Shown: positions 59,269-64,000 of the stretch, piece after piece
Numbering within the stretch: the first letter of the stretch is position 1
How the letters are laid out: each line of letters begins with the position of its first letter
Source: CAZIPE01 sp964541305
GTDB lineage: Bacteria; Patescibacteriota; Saccharimonadia; Saccharimonadales; UBA7683
DNA: 64,000 nucleotides
Assembly (NCBI GenBank): GCA_964541305.1
Contig: CAZIPE010000002.1
Location: 11,513-75,512, forward strand
Direction of reading: 5' to 3'
The notes under the pieces: generated by a model
What the model saw: only the letters and a program-made list of their open reading frames with translations
What the model was told of the DNA's origin: nothing
Databases searched by the model: none
Position numbers and translations under genes: made by a program

Positions 59269-60702
59269 CTACTTTAATACACGCACCTTAATAGTGTCTG
59301 TTGCTCCCATTACCCCCGCATACCTACCCGATGCAGTAACAATTTTGTCACCCTTTTCTAGCACTTTATTTTCGAGCAGCCAGTCGGTCAGGCGTGTGGC
59401 TGCAAATTTATCCGTAGGTCGTACAAAAGAGATTGATCCGTACAATAATGCTAATTGCTGGGCAGTCCTGTTATTTGGGGTGACAACTAGCAGTGGAAGG
59501 TTCGACCGCCATCTGCTTATTGAAAAGGCTGTTTTACCAGATTCTGTTTCCGCAACAATCGCCGAGGCTTCAACTTTTTTTGCCAGTTCAATGATGACCG
59601 AGGCGACTGCTTCTGTAACACTGAATTCATCATCATCACTAAAATACGCTTTTATGTGACTATTTTCCTGAGTGTAGAGGATAATTCTTTGCATCATCGC
59701 GACAGCTTCAATTGGGTATCTACCATTGGCAGTTTCGTCTGAGAGCATAACAGCATCGGCGCCGACAATAACGGCTGTTGCCACATCAGAGACTTCTGCG
59801 CGAGTCGGTTCGGGCTCTTCCATCATTGATGCCATCATTTGTGTTGCGACAATACTTATTTTTTCATGTTTAATACACAAGCCAATAATATTACGCTGTA
59901 AGACCGGCACACTTTCTGGCATCGTCTCAACTGCCAGATCGCCCCGGGCAATCATAATGCCGTCACTCTCCTTGACGATTTCTTCAATATTGTCTATAGC
60001 TAGTTGAGTCTCAACTTTTGTGATAATTTTTGCATCAGACCCAAGGTTATGTAGCAACCTCCTGAGCTCTTTAATATCATCCGCTGATTGCACAAAACTT
60101 AGCGCGACCCAATCAATGTCTTCATCAGCCCCAAATACGATATCTTGACGATCTTTCTTGGTGATAATGTCACCGCTTAAATTAGTATCCGGCAAATTAA
60201 TACCTTTTCGCTTGGTCAAAATACCATCATTTTCAAGTCTGATGGAAATAGTTTTTCCACGAATACTCGTAATGATCGCCTTGACCTTGCCGTCATACAT
60301 GAAGATTCGATCACCACGCTTCACTTTCTTAGAAAGGTCGTACTGTATAGGTATTGGACCACCCAGTGTATGTACGGCACCGTACTCCAATTGCATTTCT
60401 TGACCCTTAACCGCTTCGATTATTCCATCGAAATCACCCAGCCGAATTTTTGGTCCTTGCAAATCTTGAACTATCGCCACATTCACATGGAGTTCACGGC
60501 TTGCCTTACGAATCCAGACTATTTGCTGTCTTCGCTCCTCGTAGGTACCGTGAGAAAAATTCATGCGAAAGCCGTCAACACCACTTTTTATAAGTTGTAC
60601 TATTTTTTTATAATCATTAGTAGCTGGCCCAAGTGTAGCCAGGATTTTTGTACGCGACACTGTTGCCAGTGAGGTTTGTGGTGATTTATGTAACGTGCTC
60701 AT
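59269..60702 (-). CDS. pyk: Pyruvate kinase
   Basis: Converts PEP and ADP to pyruvate and ATP. The 477-residue protein has KILATLGPATNDYKKIV, FRMNFSHGTYEER with the substrate-binding Arg, DLQGPKIRLGDF, the catalytic region IITKVETQLAIDN, GIMIARGDLAVE and MLSDETANGRYPIEAV, plus a complete C-terminal domain. The length matches E. coli PykF (470). An extended -10 (TGCTACACT) is 8 bases before ATG 60702. PpsA next to it catalyses the reverse direction. Confidence 0.97.
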   Translation of the reverse strand: MSTLHKSPQTSLATVSRTKILATLGPATNDYKKIVQLIKSGVDGFRMNFSHGTYEERRQQIVWIRKASRELHVNVAIVQDLQGPKIRLGDFDGIIEAVKGQEMQLEYGAVHTLGGPIPIQYDLSKKVKRGDRIFMYDGKVKAIITSIRGKTISIRLENDGILTKRKGINLPDTNLSGDIITKKDRQDIVFGADEDIDWVALSFVQSADDIKELRRLLHNLGSDAKIITKVETQLAIDNIEEIVKESDGIMIARGDLAVETMPESVPVLQRNIIGLCIKHEKISIVATQMMASMMEEPEPTRAEVSDVATAVIVGADAVMLSDETANGRYPIEAVAMMQRIILYTQENSHIKAYFSDDDEFSVTEAVASVIIELAKKVEASAIVAETESGKTAFSISRWRSNLPLLVVTPNNRTAQQLALLYGSISFVRPTDKFAATRLTDWLLENKVLEKGDKIVTASGRYAGVMGATDTIKVRVLK

Positions 60703-60710
60703 CGGATACT

Positions 60711-60719
60711 AGTGTAGCA
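60711..60719 (-). promoter_or_regulatory. Extended -10 promoter, leaderless, for pyk/pgk
   Basis: Minus strand TGCTACACT, 8 bases from ATG 60702. Confidence 0.65.
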
Positions 60720-60763
60720 AAACATAAGGGTAATCTAAAGAAACCGACAAACTAGTGATCTGC

Positions 60764-63127
60764 TTATTTGCTATTTTTCTTCTCTGTTTTATTGATATCC
60801 ATAGTCGTTTTTATAACGGTATCAGGTGCCAGTGAAATACTGTCTATGCCTTCATCTATCAAGAATCGCGCAAACTCGGGGTAGTCTGAAGGCGCCTGCC
60901 CACAAAGCCCAACTTTTACTTTTTTCTTTTTACCAACCGCAATGACTCGACGAATGAGCTCTTTTACTGCTTCGTTATTTTCGTTATATATGTGAGCTAC
61001 CGTATGATTGTCTCTGTCTACGCCCAGGGTTAATTGGGTCAGGTCATTTGACCCGATTGAGAATCCATCAAATAAATCTGCGAATTGTTCGGCTAAGATA
61101 ACGTTCGATGGAATTTCAATCATAACGTACACTTCAAAACCGTTTTCACCCTGCTTGAGCCCCGCCTGTTTCATAACATCTAGCACTTTCTTTGCTTCAG
61201 TAAGATCTCGACAAAATGGAACCATCGCCTTCACATTTGTGATTCCCATGGCATCCCTCACTCGCTTCAACGCGTGGCACTCCAGCTCAAAGGCACTACG
61301 GTATTCTTCACTATAGTAGCGACTTGCTCCCCGCCAACCAATCATCGGATTATTCTCTGTCGGTTCAAAATACGTACCGCCGATCAGGTTGGCATATTCG
61401 TTTGATTTGAAGTCGCTAAAACGGATGATGACGTCTTTTGGATAAAAAGCCGCGCCTATTATTGCAATCCCTTCGGCAAGTTTGTCAACGAAATAGTCGG
61501 CCTTGTTTTGGTACCCTTCTGTTATACCCTCTATTACTTTTCGCGTTTTCTTATCTGTTACACGATCGAAATGCAGTAATGCAAGTGGGTGAATTTTGAT
61601 ATGAGAATCAATGATAAATTCCTCGCGGGCTAGCCCTACCCCATCATTAGGAATTAACGAGTACTGAAAAGCGTGATCGGGCGAACCGATGTTCATCATA
61701 ATCTTAGTTTTCGGACGCTGGAGATTCTTTACGTTCGTTTGTTCGATTTTATAATCAAGCTTACCTTCATATATATAACCCTCTTCGCCCTCGGCACAGC
61801 TGACGGTAATATCGCTTTTATCGGTTATTTTTCGAGTTGCATCACTAGTGCCCACCACACAGGGAATCCCTAGTTCCCGAGAAACTATTGCCGCGTGACA
61901 GGTGCGACCACCCTTATCGGTAACTATAGCGCTCGACCTCTTCATGATCGGTACCCAGTCCGGATCGGTCATTTGAGTGACAAGCACATCACCTTCTTTA
62001 AAAGTGGCTATATCTTTTAGGCTCATGATCTTGCTGGCTTTTCCTGAGCCTATCTTGCTCCCAACGCTCGCACCTTTTGCGAGAACTTTACCGTTTTCGG
62101 TTCTTTTATACTCTTCGTACACATTAACGTCTTTTCGAGATTGGACGGTTTCAGCACGAGCCTGAACAATGTACAGTTTGTTATCATCTTCATCAAGTGC
62201 CCACTCAATATCCATTGGCTTGCCATAATGTTCTTCAATCTGCATACCCCACGTAGCGAGCGTTTTTACTTGATCGTCCGTAATTGAAAACTTTTTCTGA
62301 TTACTGGGCGAAACCGGGGTGTTCTTTGTTTTACTACCGAATGCCGGAATCATTTTTTCTTTTTTTGTACCAAGCTTCTTCTTCAAAAGAGCCATTGTTG
62401 GCTTGAATACCGTAAATTCATCTGGGCTGACCCTACCTTGAACAATATTTTCACCAATACCGTAAATTGAACTTATCATCACGGCATTTCTAAAACCCGT
62501 TTCAGTATCAATCGTAAACATTATTCCGGCAGCCTTCGAGCGCACCGCAACCATCTGCTGAACACCAACTGAAAGAGCCACTTTCATATGCTCAAACTTA
62601 TTTTCCACCCTGTACACTATTGCGCGATCATTAAACAGCGAGGCAATACACTTTTTAGTAGCGAGTAGAACGTTTCGTTCGCCTTTAATATTGAGATAGG
62701 TCTCTTGCTGCCCCGCAAAGGAAGCATTCGGAAGATCCTCGGCAGTTGCTGAAGACCGGATGGCTACTACTAATTTTTTGTGACCACACGCTCTAGAAAG
62801 TTCTCTGTAGCCTCTTCGAATCTCGTCTTCAAAGTCTTTAGGGAATTTTGCTTTAATAATTAAGTTCCGAATCTTCGCTCCTCGAGCCTTTAAATCTGTG
62901 ATGTTCTGAACATCCAAATCTTTTAAGATACTCTCTATGTCGCTACGAATACCGGCTGAATCAAGTAAGTAGTAATAGCTTTTAGCGGTGGTCGCAAAGC
63001 CATTGGGCAGGTTAACACCCTTGGGAGCAAGGTGACTACGCATTTCACCAAGCGATGCATTTTTACCACCCACTTCAGGTATGTCTTTAATCGAAAGCTC
63101 TTCAAAAAATTTTACGTATTGATACAT
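60764..63127 (-). CDS. ppsA: Phosphoenolpyruvate synthase
   Basis: Makes PEP from pyruvate with ATP, giving AMP and phosphate. The 787-residue protein has an N-terminal ATP-grasp domain (GGKNASLGEMRSHL, AIRSSATAEDLPNASFAGQQ), the phosphohistidine domain with TDKGGRTCHAAIVSRELGIP near 400, and the C-terminal PEP/pyruvate TIM barrel (GLAREEFIIDSH, GSNDLTQLTLGVDRDN, GLCGQAPSD). The length matches E. coli PpsA (792). The ATG has AAAGGA 7 bases upstream. Next to pyk it could let the cell run the PEP/pyruvate step either way. Confidence 0.96.
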   Translation of the reverse strand: MYQYVKFFEELSIKDIPEVGGKNASLGEMRSHLAPKGVNLPNGFATTAKSYYYLLDSAGIRSDIESILKDLDVQNITDLKARGAKIRNLIIKAKFPKDFEDEIRRGYRELSRACGHKKLVVAIRSSATAEDLPNASFAGQQETYLNIKGERNVLLATKKCIASLFNDRAIVYRVENKFEHMKVALSVGVQQMVAVRSKAAGIMFTIDTETGFRNAVMISSIYGIGENIVQGRVSPDEFTVFKPTMALLKKKLGTKKEKMIPAFGSKTKNTPVSPSNQKKFSITDDQVKTLATWGMQIEEHYGKPMDIEWALDEDDNKLYIVQARAETVQSRKDVNVYEEYKRTENGKVLAKGASVGSKIGSGKASKIMSLKDIATFKEGDVLVTQMTDPDWVPIMKRSSAIVTDKGGRTCHAAIVSRELGIPCVVGTSDATRKITDKSDITVSCAEGEEGYIYEGKLDYKIEQTNVKNLQRPKTKIMMNIGSPDHAFQYSLIPNDGVGLAREEFIIDSHIKIHPLALLHFDRVTDKKTRKVIEGITEGYQNKADYFVDKLAEGIAIIGAAFYPKDVIIRFSDFKSNEYANLIGGTYFEPTENNPMIGWRGASRYYSEEYRSAFELECHALKRVRDAMGITNVKAMVPFCRDLTEAKKVLDVMKQAGLKQGENGFEVYVMIEIPSNVILAEQFADLFDGFSIGSNDLTQLTLGVDRDNHTVAHIYNENNEAVKELIRRVIAVGKKKKVKVGLCGQAPSDYPEFARFLIDEGIDSISLAPDTVIKTTMDINKTEKKNSK

Positions 63128-63324
63128 GTTGGATTCCTTTCCTGAAGTGTTATATCACTTACTTCATATATTACCACTTTACATAAGAATTATCAGTTTA
63201 TGCGATTGGTGGTAATTTGCATTGTAAAAGAAAACACGCGTGCTGTTGTTGAGTATCACATATCACAGAAAGAAACGCTTACTAGTTGAAGTTGACGGCA
63301 CGCTTTCTCGGGGAGGAATTACAA

Positions 63325-63363
63325 ATGACATTCTTAAAAAACTTGCTCAGCGAACGTAATTGA
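63325..63363 (+). CDS. Possible 12-aa upstream ORF
   Basis: MTFLKNLLSERN then TGA, with a near-perfect Shine-Dalgarno (GGGGAGGA) 7 bases before the ATG. It ends 15 bases before the membrane protein gene at 63379, which has no clear Shine-Dalgarno itself, so coupling is possible. A longer overlapping frame without a good start runs through the same bases, so the evidence is modest. Confidence 0.35.
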   Translation: MTFLKNLLSERN

Positions 63364-63378
63364 ATTAAGCTCTTTACT

Positions 63379-63792
63379 ATGAATAACGATCAAATGACGC
63401 AAAAAAAGAAAAATGTAAAAATCTGGATTATCATGCTTATTTTACCTTTTGTACTACTGTTTTTAACGCTGTTTGGACAGATTATTGCCAACTTTGCCCT
63501 CACGAGTACGACAGACTCTTCGACCCCATATACTTGTGGTGGAGGCATGCAATCGAGTCAAACGATTGATGGTTTATGTGCAGATGAAGAGGTTAGCAGT
63601 AAGTCGGGTATAGAGCGGGCTATCGATATCTTCTCCATACTCTTGGGTACGGTGAGTGTGGTTGGAATCTTGGCTTATCCCGTTTGGATCACCCTTTTAG
63701 TGGTAGCAATGAACCACAACAAAAAAATTGACGAAGCCCTAAATAAACAAAACACTCCACAAAACCAACCACCACAAACACCCATAGCATAA
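63379..63792 (+). CDS. Small membrane protein, two helices
   Basis: I do not recognise the family. The 137-residue protein has a lysine-rich start (MTQKKKNVK), a membrane helix (IWIIMLILPFVLLFLTLFGQ), an outer loop with two Cys (PYTCGGGMQSSQTIDGLCAD), a second hydrophobic stretch (IDIFSILLGTVSVVGILAYP then VWITLLVVAM) and a Gln/Pro/Asn-rich cytoplasmic tail. The loop Cys could form a disulfide. It is a single gene opposite to ppsA, preceded by a 250-base gap that holds the short upstream ORF. Confidence 0.65.
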   Translation: MNNDQMTQKKKNVKIWIIMLILPFVLLFLTLFGQIIANFALTSTTDSSTPYTCGGGMQSSQTIDGLCADEEVSSKSGIERAIDIFSILLGTVSVVGILAYPVWITLLVVAMNHNKKIDEALNKQNTPQNQPPQTPIA

Positions 63793-63803
63793 CGTTCTAT
63801 TAA

Positions 63804-63941
63804 TTATTCAATCAGATAGTGATCCCACGGAGAATACCTTCGGTGCGCCTGCAAAGCTTTCTCGAAGCGAGCTTCTGCGAGAGCTGCTTGTCTTCGAACT
63901 CCGATGCCACCCGCTTCGCGGCTACGGCAACCAAAGTTCAA
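63804..63941 (-). other. GC-rich, hairpin-rich segment with a possible 45-aa frame
   Basis: This stretch is visibly richer in G and C than its surroundings and contains nested inverted repeats (CCGC-GAA-GCGG within GCC/GGC; TCTCG and CGAGA). On the minus strand a frame from a TTG at 63941 runs 45 codons to TAA 63804 (FGCRSREAGGIGVRRQAAL, then HRRYSPWDHYLIE), Arg/Ala-rich and unlike neighbouring proteins. It could be a small ORF, a gene remnant or a structured RNA. I cannot decide between these. Confidence 0.35.
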
Positions 63942-63962
63942 TTCTCAAATAGAGCTAGCACG

Positions 63963-63986
63963 AAAAAACCCAAGCTAATGCTTGGG
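63963..63986 (-). terminator. Intrinsic terminator for a gene beyond the right edge
   Basis: Minus strand CCCAAGC-ATTA-GCTTGGG, a perfect 7-bp stem, followed by TTTTTT. Flanking CACGAAA and TTTCGTG extend the symmetry. It points to a minus-strand gene ending just past the window. Confidence 0.8.
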
Positions 63987-64000
63987 CTATTTCGTGGTGA

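Noticed and set aside
1..64000. CRISPR array, rRNA, tRNA or insertion sequence
   Set aside because: I looked for spaced direct repeats, transposase motifs and tRNA-like T-arms in the gaps and found only the tmRNA.

Overview
The window reads as a chromosome segment of a small-genome Patescibacteria (CPR) bacterium, most likely Candidatus Saccharibacteria (TM7). That is my inference from gene content: a PilM-like ATPase next to the membrane protein usually labelled 'baseplate J-like' in CPR genomes, shortened housekeeping enzymes (AlaRS of 628 residues, UvrC of 490), Pro/Gln-rich N-termini on a sortase and on MltG, and a Gram-positive style wall toolkit. Genes are dense, often overlap by 1-20 bases, and fit the standard bacterial code with TGA as stop. 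I see no rRNA, tRNA, CRISPR array, insertion sequence or prophage. One structural RNA gene, tmRNA, is present.

Layout. 1-3.4 kb: secG, a small membrane protein, an M24 aminopeptidase and uvrC. 3.5-7.1 kb: an islet of three unrecognised genes and one MFS transporter, bounded by a 23-25 bp intergenic repeat. 7.2-10.9 kb: sortase, an anchored surface protein and the tRNA hydroxylase TrhO. 10.9-14.7 kb: a two-subunit ABC exporter behind a 17-codon leader ORF whose ribosome binding site lies in a hairpin. 14.7-25.3 kb: L25, DedA, UvrA, a 2H-like protein, a PGPGW protein, PheA, exonuclease I, a CYTH protein and ObgE. 25.4-34 kb: a CHAP/LysM wall hydrolase, MltG, RuvX, the PilM cluster and AlaRS. 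34-38.7 kb: the MnmA/cysteine desulfurase sulfur relay, a YkgJ-like gene broken by an amber codon, and TatD. 38.8-44.3 kb: VanY, MetRS, PgeF, trehalase and a DEAD-box helicase. 44.4-48.8 kb: two unrecognised small proteins, DUF218, VanX, tmRNA and an MFS exporter with operator-like palindromes. 48.7-55.4 kb: RsmA, two NUDIX proteins, an Rpf-like muralytic protein, UvrD and TpiA. 55.4-63.1 kb: a frameshifted surface protein, then Pgk, Pyk and PpsA. 63.1-64 kb: a small membrane protein and a GC-rich tail.

How the parts fit. Lower glycolysis (TpiA, Pgk, Pyk) with PpsA sets ATP yield and PEP/pyruvate balance. Six peptidoglycan-active proteins (CHAP, MltG, PgeF, VanY, VanX, Rpf-like), a sortase and two anchored surface proteins make an envelope toolkit that would suit an epibiont. 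UvrA, UvrC, UvrD, ExoI and RuvX cover DNA repair. TrhO, MnmA and the desulfurase act on wobble uridine.

The strongest window-wide signal is expression architecture. About 19 genes start 6-9 bases after a (usually extended) -10 box, so their mRNAs should be leaderless, while genes inside operons carry Shine-Dalgarno sequences. This rule let me correct several starts.
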